A stretch of DNA of 64,000 nt from Micromonospora mirobrigensis (GCF_900091555.1 NZ_FMCX01000002.1:434001-498000), one strand, 5' to 3'. Counted from the first letter of the stretch, positions 7,276 through 16,624 are shown. Notes: generated by a model from the sequence alone, not told the origin. Numbers and translations: made by a program.

Positions 7276-9027
7276 TCAGCTCGCCTGGAGGCTGACGTCG
7301 TCGATCACGAAGCTGGTCTGCAGGGAGGCGTCCTCCACCCCGGTGAACTTCAGGGTGACGGTCTGGCCGGCGTACCCGGCCACGTTGAACGTCCGAACCA
7401 GGTAACCGGTGGCGGCGTTCAGGTTGGAGTACGTCGCCAGGGTGGTGGTGCCCAGCTGCACGGTCAGCTTGTCGTACGCCGTCGAGGTGGTGGTCTCGGC
7501 GGTGTCGACGTGCAGGTAGAAGGCGAGGGTGTAGGTCGAGCAGCCGGCCGGGACGGTCACCGACTGGGACAGCGTGTCGGTGTGCGACGAGCCATACCCG
7601 TCCAGCCAGGCCTTGTAGGAGCCGGTCCGGGCCGCCTGGCTGGCCGAGTTGGTGATCACGCCCGAGCTGGCGGTCCACGGCGTGCTGCCGGACTCGAAGC
7701 CGCCGTTGCCGACCACCTGGCCGCCGGCGCAGCCGCCGGTGCCGGTGACGGTGACGCTGTAGCTGGCGCTGCGGCTCACCGAGCCGGTGCCGGTGACCGT
7801 GATGGTGAAGGTGCCGGTGGTGGCGGTCGACGAGGCGCTGACGGTCATCGTCGACGAGCCGCCGGAGGTCACCGACGACGGGCTGAACGACACGGTCACC
7901 CCGCTCGGCGCGCCGGTCGCCGACAGGGCCACGGTCTGGGCGCTGCCGCTGGTGGTGGCGGTGCTCACCGTGGCGGTGGTGGAGGCGCCCCGGGCGACGC
8001 TGCCGGAGGTCGGGGAGACCGCCACCGAGAAGTCGTTGGTCGGGGTGCCGGAGCCCACGGCGAGCTGCCAGATCGCGTACGCGACGCCGTCGGCGCTGCG
8101 GTTGAGGATTGTGGTGTTGATGTTGGCGGTGGTGTCGCAGGAGCGGTGGTAGCACCCGTCGTACGCGGCGCCGGCGGTGCCGCCCCACTTGCCGGCCTGC
8201 GCGGAGCTCTTGGTGGCGCTGGCCCCGGCGGCGTACCCGGAGGTGGGAATGCCGGCGTTGGCGAACGAGTAGTCGTCCGAACGGCCCTGACCCTCGACGT
8301 TCTCCTCCGGCTGGATGCCGAACGAGTCCCAGTACGCCTTCAGCGGCGCCGCCGTGGTGGAGGTGATCCGGTTGATGAAGTACCCGCCGTTGGGCGAGCC
8401 CACCATGTCGAAGTTGTAGTAGCCCTTGATGTAGCCCTTCTGGGTGGCGCTGAGCGAGTTGACGTAGAACTTCGAGCCCTGCAGGCCCTGCTCCTCGCCG
8501 TTCCACCAGGCGAACCGGATCCGCTTGGTCATGGTCGGGTTCTGGCCGGCCAGCACCAGCGCGTTCTCCAGCAGGGTGGCCGAGCCGGAGCCGTTGTCGT
8601 TGATGCCCGGGCCGGCGGAGACGCTGTCCAGGTGGGCGCCGAACATCTGCACCTGGTCGGCGGGGCCCTGCGGCCACTCGGCGATCAGGTTGCTGCCCGG
8701 GTAGGTGCAGGTGGTGCAGGTCTGCTCGGTCACCGTGTAGCCGGCGGCCTGGAGCTTGCCCTTCACGTACGCCACGGATGCGGTGTAGCCGGCCGAGCCG
8801 GCGCGGCGGGTGCCCCCGTTGTTGGTGGCGATGGTGTTGAGCTGGGTCAGGTGGGCCTGGACGTTGGTGACCGAGACGTCCGGGGCGGCGAGGGCGGCGA
8901 CCGGTGCGGTGCCGGTGACCGTTCCCGACGGTGCGGTGGCGGAGGCGTGCGGCGCGGCCAGGGTCACCGTGGTGGTGGCGGTGACGAGGGCGAGCGCGAT
9001 ACCCGCGGTCAACGTTGTGCGTCTCAT
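7276..9027 (-). CDS. Secreted M28-family zinc aminopeptidase
   Basis: 583 residues. A signal peptide ([20 protein letters not shown], cleaved after an ASA-like site) precedes an M28 catalytic domain resembling the Streptomyces griseus aminopeptidase. The motifs are [20 protein letters not shown] (first metal His and bridging Asp), [12 protein letters not shown] (catalytic Glu and metal Glu), NFDMVGSPN (metal Asp), and the late CYHRSCDT with the last metal His. A Ser/Thr-rich Ig-like repeat region (residues about 335-435) follows, then a C-terminal jelly-roll domain beginning NGGFESG. The ATG at 9027 has GAGGAG upstream. It would remove N-terminal hydrophobic residues from peptides outside the cell. 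It stands alone and is closed by its own terminator. Confidence 0.92.
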   Translation of the reverse strand: MRRTTLTAGIALALVTATTTVTLAAPHASATAPSGTVTGTAPVAALAAPDVSVTNVQAHLTQLNTIATNNGGTRRAGSAGYTASVAYVKGKLQAAGYTVTEQTCTTCTYPGSNLIAEWPQGPADQVQMFGAHLDSVSAGPGINDNGSGSATLLENALVLAGQNPTMTKRIRFAWWNGEEQGLQGSKFYVNSLSATQKGYIKGYYNFDMVGSPNGGYFINRITSTTAAPLKAYWDSFGIQPEENVEGQGRSDDYSFANAGIPTSGYAAGASATKSSAQAGKWGGTAGAAYDGCYHRSCDTTANINTTILNRSADGVAYAIWQLAVGSGTPTNDFSVAVSPTSGSVARGASTTATVSTATTSGSAQTVALSATGAPSGVTVSFSPSSVTSGGSSTMTVSASSTATTGTFTITVTGTGSVSRSASYSVTVTGTGGCAGGQVVGNGGFESGSTPWTASSGVITNSASQAARTGSYKAWLDGYGSSHTDTLSQSVTVPAGCSTYTLAFYLHVDTAETTTSTAYDKLTVQLGTTTLATYSNLNAATGYLVRTFNVAGYAGQTVTLKFTGVEDASLQTSFVIDDVSLQAS

Positions 9028-9199
9028 GGGGCTCCTCGGGGCGGGGTAGGGGTGACGCGAAGCAAACACTGACACGCATCGATCTGTAGGTCAACAGTGG
9101 ACCTTCGGCCCTGCCCGTCCGCCCGAACAGCCAACCGATGATCGCTTCATGGTCCGGAGCGTGACTGATCGATTACCGATCGCCCGCCGGGGGAATACC

Positions 9200-10237
9200 A
9201 TGTGCGCAAGCGTCGATGGCTTGAACGAGGTGCGGATGTTCGAAGCCCTGGGCATCAACAAGCTGACCGAAGCCGTCTACCTCGAGATGCTGCAACACCC
9301 GGAGGCGGACATCGTCGCCCTGGGCGAGCGGCTCGGGCTGACCGAGGAGCAGGTACGCGAGGCCCTCGACGACCTGGCCCGGATGTCCCTGCTCCGCGCC
9401 TCCTGGGCCGACCCGGAGGCGCTGCGGCCGGTCGATCCCGAGGTGGGTCTCTCCATGCTGCTGGCCCGGGAGGAGGCGGACCTCGCCCGCCGCCAGCAGG
9501 ACATCGAGGAGAGCCGCGCCGCGTTCACCCTGTTGATGGCCGAACAGGCGGAGCTGCGCGGGCAGACCACCAGCTCCGGCGTGGAACGGCTGGAGGGGAT
9601 GGAGGTCATCCGCCACCGGATCCGGGAACTGGCCCAGGGTTGCCGCTGGGAGGCGTCCTCGTTCATGCCCGGCGGGGCCCAGTCGGCCGCCAGCCTGGAG
9701 GCCAGCCGGGCGCTGGACGCCGACGCCGTCGAGCGGGGCGTCCGCCTGCGCACCGTCTACCTCGACAGCGTCCGCAACGACCCGGCCACCCTCGACTACG
9801 CCCGCTGGCTGGCCGAGCTCGGCGGCGAGGTCCGCACCGTGCCGGCGCTGCCGTTGCGGCTGCTGATCGTCGACCGGGACGTGGCGGTGGTGCCGGTCAG
9901 CGCCGCCGACGACGCGCCGGTGGCCCTGGTGGTGACCACCGAGGGACTGCTCACCGCGTTGGTCGCCCTCTTCCAGACCGTGTGGAAGCAGGCCGCTCCG
10001 CTGGGCTCGGCGCGCCGCCGCGACGACGAGGGGCTCTCCCCGCAGGAGCGGCAGGTGCTGATCCTGCTCGGCGAGGGGCACACCGACGAGCGCATCGCCC
10101 GCCGGCTCGGGGTGTCGGTGCGGACCACCCGGCGGATCGCCGCCGACCTGCTCACCCGGCTGGGCGCGCGCAGCCGGTTCCAGGCCGGGGCGCTGGCCGT
10201 GACCCGGGGCTGGATCGACGAGTCCGACCTCGGGTGA
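9200..10237 (+). CDS. TrmB-like/LuxR-type transcriptional regulator
   Basis: 345 residues from the ATG at 9200, which follows GGGGG at 9189-9193. The N-terminus resembles a TrmB-type winged helix (INKLTEAVYLEMLQHPEADI, then LTEEQVREALDDLARMSLLR). The centre (residues about 130-260) resembles the phospholipase-D-like sensing region of these regulators. The C-terminus is a LuxR helix-turn-helix (LSPQERQVLILLGEGHTDER, then RRLGVSVRTTRRIAADLLTRLGARSRFQAGALA). It converges on the small gene at 10257 and is the regulator closest to the RiPP-like operon, so it may control that operon; this is inferred from position only. Confidence 0.8.
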   Translation: MCASVDGLNEVRMFEALGINKLTEAVYLEMLQHPEADIVALGERLGLTEEQVREALDDLARMSLLRASWADPEALRPVDPEVGLSMLLAREEADLARRQQDIEESRAAFTLLMAEQAELRGQTTSSGVERLEGMEVIRHRIRELAQGCRWEASSFMPGGAQSAASLEASRALDADAVERGVRLRTVYLDSVRNDPATLDYARWLAELGGEVRTVPALPLRLLIVDRDVAVVPVSAADDAPVALVVTTEGLLTALVALFQTVWKQAAPLGSARRRDDEGLSPQERQVLILLGEGHTDERIARRLGVSVRTTRRIAADLLTRLGARSRFQAGALAVTRGWIDESDLG

Positions 10238-10256
10238 CGGGCGGCCACCGCCGCGC

Positions 10257-10526
10257 TCAGAGCAGCGCGGTGGCCCGCAGCCGCCAGCGCAGCTGCCCGC
10301 CGTGCACGGCCATCGTGCGCCGGCACAGCTGCCGGGCCGACGCCACCGCCCGGGCCGGGTCCGCCACCTGCACGTAGAGCGAGAAGACGATCAGCTCCCC
10401 CACCACGGCCACGTGGGCGTGCTCCAGGCGGTCGACCTCCGCCGCCGACCGGTACACCGTCTCGCGCAGCGTCCCCGCGCCCACCGGCCGGTCCGGCCCC
10501 TCCACCGCCACCACCACCAGGTACAT
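10257..10526 (-). CDS. Small conserved-looking protein of unknown function
   Basis: 89 residues (MYLVVVAVEGPDRPVGAGTL at the N-terminus; no signal peptide, one hydrophobic strand VVGELIVFSLYVQV). The alternating strand/helix pattern suggests a small ferredoxin-like alpha/beta fold, but I recognise no family. An AAAGG ribosome site precedes the ATG. It lies immediately downstream of the IS607-type element on the same strand as the RiPP-like operon. Without the insertion it would be the next gene after the methyltransferase, so it may be a displaced operon member. Confidence 0.6.
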   Translation of the reverse strand: MYLVVVAVEGPDRPVGAGTLRETVYRSAAEVDRLEHAHVAVVGELIVFSLYVQVADPARAVASARQLCRRTMAVHGGQLRWRLRATALL

Positions 10527-10540
10527 CTCGCCGTTGCCTT

Positions 10541-10700
10541 TCAGTGCGCTCTGGTGAGCACACGATTGGCAGTCTCGCCTTGCGGCGGGACGGTCCCGGT
10601 CTGACCGGCGGATGCCGTGCCGGGTTGACGCTTCGTGGCCACCTGCCCGCCGATGTGGGTCTTACGGTCGGCTCCACGTCCAGCCACCGGGCCACTCCCG
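10541..10700 (-). ncRNA. Possible omega RNA (guide RNA) at the 3' end of tnpB
   Basis: In characterised IS605/IS607 elements, the guide RNA overlaps the tnpB 3' end and runs past the right end of the element. The matching region here includes an imperfect hairpin just inside the stop codon (GTGCTC pairing with GAGCGCAC around ACCA) and a GGGAC/GTCCC stem further upstream. Boundaries and guide cannot be fixed from one copy; only position supports this call. Confidence 0.3.
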
Positions 10701-11920
10701 GCGGTGTCGTACTGATCCGCGAGTGCGGCCAGGTTCGCGGCGGCGTTGCCGTCGCGGTCCCTGATCAGGCCGCACGTCTGGCAGTGATACTCACGCTCGG
10801 ACAGGGCCAGCTTGGCTTTCACCGTGCCGCATCCCGAGCAGGTCTTGCTGGACGGATACCAGCGGTCGGCCACCAGCAGCCGGCCGCCGTTCCACGAGGT
10901 CTTGTAGGTGAGCTGTCGGCGGATCTCGGCGAAACCGGCGTCGGCGATGCGCCGGGCCAGTCGGCGGTTGGCCAACATGCCGGTGACGTTGAGGTCTTCG
11001 ACCACGACGGTGCCGTGTTCGCGGGCCAGCCGGGTGGTGAGCTTGTGCAGTCCGTCGCGGCGCAGGTTCGCCACCCGGGCGTGCGCCCGACCGAGGCGGG
11101 CAGCCGCCTGCTGCCACCGGCGCGACGGCCGCCGGCCGGTGCGCCGGTCCGGGCCGGTCTTGCGGGACAGCGCCCGGCCGAGCTGCCGCAGTCGGTACTG
11201 GCCGGCGGCGAAGTGGCGGGGGTTGTTGATCAGTTCACCGGTTGACAGCACGGCGAGGTGCGTGATGCCGACGTCCACACCGACCACTGACGCGGGCCGG
11301 TTCGGGCGCCGGTCGGCGCGGTCCGCCTCGACGCAGAATGCGACGTGCCAGCGTCCGCCGTCACGGCGCACGGTGGCCGACAGGATCCGGGCGGTGCCGG
11401 CCTCCAGGCGGCGAGCCAGTTTGCGGGCCGATTCGTGCAGCTTCAACCGGCCCAGCCGCGGCAGCACCACATGCGTGCGGTCGGGCTCCACCCGGATGGT
11501 GCCGGTGGTGAACCGCACGGACGGGGTGGTGCGGCGGCGGGACTTGTAGCGGGGGAACCCAACCGTGCGGCCATGGCGTTTACCGGTGCGCGAGTCGGCC
11601 CAGTTCTTCAGGGCGCGGGCGAGCGCGTCCAAGCCGGTGTTGAACGCTTCCTTGGAGCACTCCGCCCACCACGGCGCGACGTCAGCCTTGGCGGCGTTCC
11701 ACGCTTTGCGCAGCGCGGGAAGCGACCAGGACATCGCCGCGGTGAGCTGGTCGTCCGGGATGCCATAGGTACGTTCAGCGGCCCGCTGATCCATCACCGC
11801 CTTCACCCGAGCCAACGCCCAGTTGTGCGCCACCCGGGCCGCGCCGGCGTGCGCCAGCACCGCACGTTCCTGGCGTGGGTTGAGGTCCAAGGCGAACCGG
11901 TACGCCTGCATCGTCTTCAC
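10541..11920 (-). CDS. tnpB: TnpB RNA-guided nuclease of an IS607-family element (catalytically intact)
   Basis: 459 residues with the full TnpB layout. There is an N-terminal wedge/REC region (QAYRFALDLNPRQERAVLAH), then RuvC-I Asp216 in VVGVDVGITHLAVL and RuvC-II Glu308 in TVVVEDLNVTGML. A four-cysteine zinc ribbon follows (Cys361/364 in KTCSGCGT, Cys380/383 in YHCQTCG), then the RuvC-III motif DRDGNAAANL around residues 388-397. All expected catalytic residues are present. Known TnpB proteins cut DNA guided by an RNA made from the element's 3' end. The GTG start at 11920 overlaps the TGA of the decayed tnpA (GTGA), so translation was coupled. A Gln/Thr-rich tail of about 60 residues follows the RuvC-III motif. 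Confidence 0.92.
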   Translation of the reverse strand: MKTMQAYRFALDLNPRQERAVLAHAGAARVAHNWALARVKAVMDQRAAERTYGIPDDQLTAAMSWSLPALRKAWNAAKADVAPWWAECSKEAFNTGLDALARALKNWADSRTGKRHGRTVGFPRYKSRRRTTPSVRFTTGTIRVEPDRTHVVLPRLGRLKLHESARKLARRLEAGTARILSATVRRDGGRWHVAFCVEADRADRRPNRPASVVGVDVGITHLAVLSTGELINNPRHFAAGQYRLRQLGRALSRKTGPDRRTGRRPSRRWQQAAARLGRAHARVANLRRDGLHKLTTRLAREHGTVVVEDLNVTGMLANRRLARRIADAGFAEIRRQLTYKTSWNGGRLLVADRWYPSSKTCSGCGTVKAKLALSEREYHCQTCGLIRDRDGNAAANLAALADQYDTAGSGPVAGRGADRKTHIGGQVATKRQPGTASAGQTGTVPPQGETANRVLTRAH

Positions 11921-12334
11921 GCCGGTTCCTCGATCACGGCCTCAACCGCCCACCGGGGCGCGGACGGCTGGCGCCCGGCAGCCGTACAGGCCAGCGCACC
12001 ACGACGTGACGAAAGCGGTGCCATCGCCGACTTCCTGCGGTGCCTGTTGAGCGCCGATCCGACCTGCGTCACCACACGAGACACCACGAGATGCACGCCC
12101 AAGGCCCCCACGACCCAGGCGAGCCGACACTCCAGGCCGGACCTCCGATCGGCCGACGACACCCGGGCACACACCACCACCCGTCCCCCAACCGCCGCCA
12201 CACCAGTCACCAGCCCGCCGAACACGATGAGCCGCCCAACCGGTAGGTCACAACGGACAGCATCCCAGCCTCGTAACGACAACGCGAGTCACATACACAA
12301 CACCGGCCACAGCTACCCGCTCCTTCAGCTTCAC
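11917..12334 (-). pseudogene. tnpA: Degenerate IS607 TnpA serine recombinase
   Basis: Reading from a GTG at 12334, the first codons give VKLKERVAVAGVVYVT, matching the TnpA N-terminal helix-turn-helix, but this frame then hits a TGA. A second frame continues with LPVGRLIVFGG and then VVVCARVSSADRRSGLECR, the serine-recombinase catalytic motif with its nucleophile Ser, followed by SRVVTQVGSALNRHRRKS. The middle of the catalytic domain is missing. The C-terminal VTSWCAGLYGCRAPAVR (LTSxCARLYGRRxxxNR in intact proteins) appears in a third frame, and the last residues return to the second frame. With several frameshifts and only about 420 of the usual 600 bases, this is a dead gene. Confidence 0.8.
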
Positions 12335-12418
12335 ACCGTCACGCCATCGCACTTGTGAACGCCACTGGCGCTTTAAATATCAGCAGCGGCAACCCCCGTC
12401 CAGCGCGGCCCGGTGCCG

Positions 12419-13198
12419 TCAGGCCGGGTCGCGCTCCGCCACCACATGGAACAGCCGGGCCACCCGCCGGTACGGGTCGCGCCGCCCGGCCTCCCACTCC
12501 AGCTCGCAGAGCTGGTCCAGCTCGGCCTCCCCCGGCACGTCCCGCAGGTGGTCGGTGAAGATCCGCAGGCCGTACCAGGCCCGGGGACGGGCACCGGCCG
12601 CGGCGAGCAGCCCCGACACCCCCTCGACGGTGTCCGCTCGGGTGTCGACCGTCCGGCCACCGGCGTCCACCCCGGTGCGCAGGGTGGCCACCGCGTCGGA
12701 CCAGCGGCCCTCCAACGCGGGGCGCATCGCCACCGACTCGGCGTTCTTGGCCAGCACCGACAGCAGGCCACCCGGGCGGGCCAGCGCGGTCACCGAACGC
12801 AGCAGCAGTGCCGGGTCGTCGACGTACATCAGGATGCCGTGGCAGCAGACCAGGTCGAAGCCGCCGCCGACCAGCTCGGGCGCCTGCTCGCCGTACCCCT
12901 GCACCAGCCGGACCCGGTCGCGGACCTGGCCCGGCTCGTCGGCCAGCCGCCGCGCGGCGTCGGCCAGCATCGCCGGGTCCGGATCGAGCAGCACCACCTC
13001 GTGCCCGGCGCGGGCCAGGCCCACGGCCTGGAACCCGGCGCCGCCGCCGACGTCCACCACCCGCGCCGGACCGGGCGGCAGGTGGGCGGTGATCGCCCGG
13101 TCCAGCAGGCGCTGCCGGACCACGCCGGGCAGGTCGTCGTTGTGCCGGGCGTACGCCTCCAGCAGCGCCGCCGAGTTCGCCATCCACGAGTTGCCCAT
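12419..13198 (-). CDS. SAM-dependent class I methyltransferase of the RiPP-like operon
   Basis: 259 residues with a Rossmann methyltransferase core: motif I RVVDVGGGAGFQAVGLARAG, acidic motif II VVLLDPDPAML, and FDLVCCHGILMYVDDP as motif IV. The C-terminal third (WYGLRIFTDHLRDVPGE) resembles the CmoM/SmtA-like group of small-molecule or RNA methyltransferases. The start ATG (13198) shares one base with the exporter's stop (TGATG), indicating translational coupling. In this operon it would be a candidate for N- or O-methylation of the product. Its downstream side is occupied by the IS607 element. Confidence 0.82.
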   Translation of the reverse strand: MGNSWMANSAALLEAYARHNDDLPGVVRQRLLDRAITAHLPPGPARVVDVGGGAGFQAVGLARAGHEVVLLDPDPAMLADAARRLADEPGQVRDRVRLVQGYGEQAPELVGGGFDLVCCHGILMYVDDPALLLRSVTALARPGGLLSVLAKNAESVAMRPALEGRWSDAVATLRTGVDAGGRTVDTRADTVEGVSGLLAAAGARPRAWYGLRIFTDHLRDVPGEAELDQLCELEWEAGRRDPYRRVARLFHVVAERDPA

Positions 13199-14490
13199 CA
13201 CCGGATCTCCCGTTCGTCGTCGCAGGTCCAGCCGCCGGCCCGCCAGCGCAGCAGCAGCGGCACGAGGGTGGCGGCCAGCAGCCCGCCGGCCACCAGCAGG
13301 GTGGCCCGCGACCCGACCAGGCCGCCCAGCAGGCCGCCGCCGAGCGCGCCGAGCACCGTCGCCACCTGGAGGAAGGTCATCGCCAGCGCCATCACCCGGG
13401 CCACCCGCCCGGCCGGCGCGGCGCCCTGCAACTGGCCGAAGACCGTGGCCACCAACAGGGTGCCGCCGAGGCTGCCGGCGAGCTCGAACAGCACCACGCC
13501 CACGGCGCCGCTCGGCCCCCGGGTGGTGAACGGCAGCACCGCCAGCGAGGCCAGGGTCACCGCGGCGCCCACGGCGCGGGTGCCGCCCGGCCCCCAGCGG
13601 GACATCGCCCGCCCGACCAGCAGGCCGCCGCTGATCCCGCCAACCGCGCCCAGCCCGAGCAGCAGGCCGATGGCCGACGCCGGCAGCCGCAGGTCGTCGA
13701 CCATGAACAGCACCAGCACCGGATCCACCACCCCGTTGACCAGGGAGACCACCACCAGCGCCCGGATGCCACCGCGGGACAGCAGCGCCCAGGCCAGGGC
13801 GAGCGTCCCGCCGGGCGGCGCCGGCTCATCGGCCGGTTCCCACGCCGGGACGGCCGGTTCGGGAGGCGTCTCCCGCACCCGGGCGTAGAGCAGGGCCGCA
13901 AGCAGGAACGACAGCGCGTCGACCAGCACCACGAACGGGGCCGCGAGCACCGCCAGCAGCAGCCCACCCAGCCCCGGTCCACCGATGTCGGCCACCCCGC
14001 GGGTGGCGCTGAGCCGGCCGTTCGCCGTGACCAGGTGCGCCCGGGGCACCACGCCCACCAGCACCGGGCTGGACAGCGACGAGGAGATCCCGGTCAGCAG
14101 GGAGGCCGCCGCGACCACCACCAGCAGGGCCGGCAGGCCCAGCATCCCCCGCCACCAGAGCAGCGGCACCGCGCCGATCACCGCCACCTGGGCCAGGTTG
14201 ACCGCCACCAGCCACGGCACCCGCCGGGGCAGCCGGTCCGACCACGCCGCGGCGGGCACCCGGACCAGGAACGACGGGATCATCCCCAGCGCGGAGAGCA
14301 GCCCCATCTGCTGCGGTCCCGCACCCAGGCTGACCACCGCGATCACCGGAATGGTGACCACGCTGACCGCCGAACCGAACTGGGACACCCCCACCGCGAG
14401 CCAGAGGGCCCGGAACCCGGCACCGGGGAAGGTCGGCTCCGGCCGACCGTCCGGGCCGGCGGACCGGGCGGTCGCGTCCACCGCCGTCAT
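13198..14490 (-). CDS. MFS exporter of the RiPP-like operon
   Basis: 430 residues and about 12 transmembrane segments. It shows the MFS loop-2/3 signature in the form RVPAAAWSDRLPRRVPWLVA and a proline/acid-rich central loop between the two six-helix halves (PPEPAVPAWEPADEPAPPGG). The sequence resembles the enterobactin-exporter-like and macrolide-efflux-like MFS groups. Since the neighbours encode a small peptide and modifying enzymes, export of the matured product or self-resistance is likely. The gene follows the oxygenase by 37 bases and overlaps the methyltransferase start. Confidence 0.88.
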   Translation of the reverse strand: MTAVDATARSAGPDGRPEPTFPGAGFRALWLAVGVSQFGSAVSVVTIPVIAVVSLGAGPQQMGLLSALGMIPSFLVRVPAAAWSDRLPRRVPWLVAVNLAQVAVIGAVPLLWWRGMLGLPALLVVVAAASLLTGISSSLSSPVLVGVVPRAHLVTANGRLSATRGVADIGGPGLGGLLLAVLAAPFVVLVDALSFLLAALLYARVRETPPEPAVPAWEPADEPAPPGGTLALAWALLSRGGIRALVVVSLVNGVVDPVLVLFMVDDLRLPASAIGLLLGLGAVGGISGGLLVGRAMSRWGPGGTRAVGAAVTLASLAVLPFTTRGPSGAVGVVLFELAGSLGGTLLVATVFGQLQGAAPAGRVARVMALAMTFLQVATVLGALGGGLLGGLVGSRATLLVAGGLLAATLVPLLLRWRAGGWTCDDEREIR

Positions 14491-14527
14491 GGTGATCTCC
14501 TCTCCGCCCCCGGGGGCCGGCGGCGCG

Positions 14528-15367
14528 TCAGAGTGTCGGGACGTGGATGCCGGCGCTCGCGGCGCGGCACCGGAACCAGTCCGGGAAGTCGTTCGGGAAG
14601 CGCAGCCGGGCGATCTCGGCCAGCCGGGGGATCACCCCGGAGATGCCGTTCATGGTGCGGACCCGGTTGGCCGCCAGGTTGGTCAGGAACCGGCTGTTGT
14701 CGCGCAGGTCCTGCCGGCCGTAGCTGAAGAAGACGCCGTACTTCTGCCGGTCCACCTTCACCTGGACCGGGGTGCTGGCGTGCATCAGCCGGCCGTGCCA
14801 GAGCACCACGTCGCCGGCGCGGATGTCCAGGGTCTCGCGCAGCGAACTGGCCCCCACCGTCCAGTTCGGCGTGTCGAAGTCGGCCGGCACCCGGCCGTAC
14901 CCGTCGAAGGACATCAGGTGCGAGCCGCGGACCACGTCGATCGCGCCGCCGGTGACCGGGTCGTTGTCCTGAAGGTAGAGGCCGCCCTGGACGTGGACGA
15001 AGTCCGGCTCCCAGGCGTACTCCCGGCCGGGGCCGACGAAGGTGTCGTCGACGTGCAGCGGCACGTACACGTTCTTGCGGGCGGTGCAGTTCGGGTAGAG
15101 CGCCGGCGGGCCGTCGACGAGCCGGCGTACGGTGCTCACCACCTCGTCGCGCAGCGGGATCTCGGCCAGCTCCCGGATCTGGAGGAACTCGCTGGTCAGC
15201 ATCTCCTCCTCGCCCCGGCCGGTGAGCCGGTCGGCGATCAGCTCGCGGGCGCGGGCCACCCCGTCGGCGTCGAGCACGCCGCGCAGCAGCAGGTAGCCAC
15301 GGTCGAGGAACTGGGCGCGCAGGTCGGCGCCGGTGGTCTCGGGGCGGGTGGGCAGGGTCGTGGTCAT
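14528..15367 (-). CDS. PhyH-type 2-oxoglutarate/Fe(II) dioxygenase
   Basis: 279 residues of the phytanoyl-CoA dioxygenase superfamily. The iron ligands are readable: His105 and Asp107 in VPLHVDDTFVGPG and distal His196 in VVLWHGRLMHASTP, with Arg207 eleven residues later as the expected 2-oxoglutarate anchor. The N-terminus (FLDRGYLLLRGVLDADGVAR) is typical of the family. Members hydroxylate, halogenate or desaturate small molecules or carrier-bound amino acids. Next to a small peptide gene, side-chain hydroxylation of the peptide is a reasonable inference. The M29-like gene ends 10 bases before this start. Confidence 0.88.
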   Translation of the reverse strand: MTTTLPTRPETTGADLRAQFLDRGYLLLRGVLDADGVARARELIADRLTGRGEEEMLTSEFLQIRELAEIPLRDEVVSTVRRLVDGPPALYPNCTARKNVYVPLHVDDTFVGPGREYAWEPDFVHVQGGLYLQDNDPVTGGAIDVVRGSHLMSFDGYGRVPADFDTPNWTVGASSLRETLDIRAGDVVLWHGRLMHASTPVQVKVDRQKYGVFFSYGRQDLRDNSRFLTNLAANRVRTMNGISGVIPRLAEIARLRFPNDFPDWFRCRAASAGIHVPTL

Positions 15368-15377
15368 CGTCGGCTCC

Positions 15378-16508
15378 TCACCGCTGCACCGGGCAGGCCA
15401 GGTTCCGCAGCTGGCCGTAGCCCATGCCGCAGCAGTCGCCGGTGATGTCCTCGTCGAGCGCGTCGACCGGGTGCGGCGCCGTCGAGGGCGTCACGTGGGA
15501 CAGGTCGATGGTCTCGGGGTCCTCGTCGACCTGCACCCGCGCGCCGGCGGTGATCAGGTCCAGGTGTACGTCGGCCACGTACGGCACCCGGGTCAGGCTC
15601 TGGTTGTGCTGCCCGAAGCCGAGGTGCACGCCGCAGCGCCGCTCGTTGATGTGCGAGTTGGCGGTGATGAAGGCGTCGATCCCGGCGTTGGTGCCGAGGC
15701 CGAACTCCCCCACGTTGCGCCCGTGCGGGCTGTCCAGGCAGAGCGTGAAGAGCTCCTCCAGCTCCTTGTCGGCGCAGGTGAGGTTCACCGCCACGCTGTC
15801 CTTGATCTCCACCCGGACCGGGTTGTCGGCGAGCCGGGCGTTGAGCCGGGTGATGATGTTGGCGTTGAACGCGCCGTCGGCGACCAGCACCCCGTCGACC
15901 TTGGCCGGGTAGGTGGCGATCTCACCGGCCGGCAGGATGGTGAAGCCGCCCGGGCGCCACATGCCCCGGTTGCTGACCCACTGGTACCTCGTCGAGTCGA
16001 TCTCCACTCGCAGGTCGGTGCCGCCGTCGCTGGTGACGTGCACCGAGCGGGCCGGGGCGATCCGCTCCAGCAGCGCCGCGTTGAGCGCCGACAGCTGCGC
16101 CGGGGTGCGGTTGAGCGCCCGGGTGAACAGGTCGGCCGAGGCGCTGATGATGCGGTAGACGTGGCAGCGGTCGTGGCCGTACCGGTTCATCACCGACTCG
16201 AAGACGTCGAAGTGGGACATGGTGTCCTTCTCCAGCGTGAGCACGATCAGCCGGCCGGCCAGGGTGGCCGGGTCCGGCAGCGCCGCGGCGAACCGGTCGC
16301 CGAACTGCTCGTCGGTGAGCGGCCGCATCGCCACGATCGCCGGCGCCAGGCCCCGGGCCTGCAACGCCACCGCCACCCAGGCGGCCGGCTCGCGGCTGTC
16401 CGGGGTGTACGCGATGACGACCCGGTCGCCGTCGCGGACCGCCATGTAGTCGTCGAGCAGGACCCGGACGCCCTGCATGACGCGCTGGTCGATGGGTGGA
16501 AGGCTCAT
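15378..16508 (-). CDS. M29-like metallopeptidase / NicX-type metalloprotein
   Basis: 376 residues; the ATG at 16508 sits behind a strong AAGGAGGA. The C-terminal half carries the metal-ligand pattern of the thermophilic-aminopeptidase (M29) and 2,5-dihydroxypyridine dioxygenase (NicX) group: VGEFGLGTNAGIDAF (Glu), SHINERRCGVHLGFGQHNQ (Glu, His) and VADVHLDLITAG (His, Asp). The N-terminal 130 residues form the matching alpha/beta domain. Whether it acts as a peptidase (for example, trimming the leader or opening the product) or as an oxygenase cannot be decided from sequence. It is the first enzyme gene after the small peptide gene, about 150 bases away. Confidence 0.75.
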   Translation of the reverse strand: MSLPPIDQRVMQGVRVLLDDYMAVRDGDRVVIAYTPDSREPAAWVAVALQARGLAPAIVAMRPLTDEQFGDRFAAALPDPATLAGRLIVLTLEKDTMSHFDVFESVMNRYGHDRCHVYRIISASADLFTRALNRTPAQLSALNAALLERIAPARSVHVTSDGGTDLRVEIDSTRYQWVSNRGMWRPGGFTILPAGEIATYPAKVDGVLVADGAFNANIITRLNARLADNPVRVEIKDSVAVNLTCADKELEELFTLCLDSPHGRNVGEFGLGTNAGIDAFITANSHINERRCGVHLGFGQHNQSLTRVPYVADVHLDLITAGARVQVDEDPETIDLSHVTPSTAPHPVDALDEDITGDCCGMGYGQLRNLACPVQR

Positions 16509-16624
16509 CTCGTTCCTCCTTGCTGCTTCGGGTGGGTCGCGGGATCCGCCGAGGACCGGCGCCGGACGGAGCGCGAGGGCGCCCCCCGCCGGTGCCGGAC
16601 GGCCCTGCCGGGTCATCCGGCGGC

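Larger units (their letters stand above)
10541..12334 (-). mobile_element. IS607-family element with decayed transposase and intact tnpB
   Basis: The element consists of a broken serine-recombinase gene (tnpA) and an intact tnpB in the usual IS607 order with a 4-base stop/start overlap. IS607 elements lack terminal inverted repeats and target-site duplications, so the ends are not visible. The left end should lie between 12335 and 12418 and the right end near 10527-10545. It separates the methyltransferase from a small same-strand gene. With tnpA broken, it can move only if an enzyme is supplied in trans. Confidence 0.82.

Noticed and set aside
11917..12282. A 121-residue stand-alone gene upstream of tnpB
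   Set aside because: Its sequence is part of the serine-recombinase tnpA, with the N-terminus and C-terminus in other frames; it is annotated as a pseudogene.
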